In this document: positions 63,989-64,000 of the stretch, one piece after another
Layout of the letters: every line of letters begins with the position of its first letter
How positions within the stretch are numbered: position 1 is the stretch's first letter
IMG/VR virus record: IMGVR_UViG_3300034200_001443
Coordinates: 1-64,000 of that record
Reading direction: 5' to 3' (one strand)
DNA from: a virus
DNA: 64,000 nucleotides
The notes under the pieces: generated by a model
What the model was told of the DNA's origin: nothing
The model's database searches: none
The model's input: only the letters and a program-made list of their open reading frames with translations
Made by a program: the position numbers and the translations under genes

Positions 63989-64000
63989 AGAAGAGCGAAT

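Overview
The window is part of the genome of a tailed, siphovirus-like phage that most likely infects an actinobacterium, probably a low-GC freshwater lineage. Seen directly: a complete late module (capsid maturation protease, major capsid protein, head-tail connectors, tail tube protein, overlapping tail assembly chaperones, tape measure, distal tail and minor tail proteins, fibres) and a replication/recombination module (family A DNA polymerase, SNF2 helicase, Cas4-like nuclease, RecA-like ATPase, SSB-like protein, RuvC-like nuclease). The host call rests on two WhiB-like Fe-S regulators, a family essentially confined to Actinobacteria and their phages, and on capsid protease and minor tail proteins of actinophage type. 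The DNA is AT-rich, which would fit freshwater Nanopelagicales-type hosts; that last step is inference. No integrase, repressor, tRNA, CRISPR array or insertion sequence was seen. Terminase and portal genes are not visible and probably lie beyond the right edge.

Layout. Positions 2-22939 are on the plus strand: a run of collagen-like (Gly-X-Y) fibre genes, a repeat protein resembling a beta-propeller, a fibre with a fibrinogen-like C-terminal domain, a 2896-residue fibre protein, a carbohydrate-binding-like protein, and at the end a methyltransferase and a family 2 glycosyltransferase. The plus and minus blocks converge and overlap by 8 bp at 22932-22939. Positions 22932-63988 are all on the minus strand. 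Reading in the direction of transcription, from high to low coordinates: a polyprotein-like gene of at least 2100 residues (DEDDh exonuclease, UvrD-type helicase, ArdC antirestriction/metallopeptidase); two small genes; a 1590-residue capsid protease polyprotein; a capsid protein with a fused scaffold; a second capsid-like protein; tail tube; connectors; chaperones; tape measure; distal tail and minor tail proteins; two S74-type fibres; then the DNA replication operon; then small regulatory and hypothetical genes including both WhiB proteins.

How it works together. Genes are packed with 1-8 nt stop/start overlaps (TAATG, ATGA, GTGA), so translation is probably coupled through long polycistronic messages. 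The few non-coding gaps carry hairpins (26544-26574, 30664-30706, 47741-47790) or a structured leader in front of the capsid gene (51911-52078). The most unusual points are: (a) the giant exonuclease-helicase-antirestriction protein placed with the head genes, which suggests a packaged, co-injected protein; (b) a short [ILM]TA[AG]G-type motif at domain borders of the protease polyprotein, at the scaffold/capsid junction and in a small neighbouring protein, which looks like a shared maturation cleavage site; (c) one family of His-Gly beta modules spread through tail tube, distal tail, minor tail and fibre proteins; (d) a fibre cluster with collagen-like, fibrinogen-like and propeller-like parts beside its own sugar-transfer and methylation genes.
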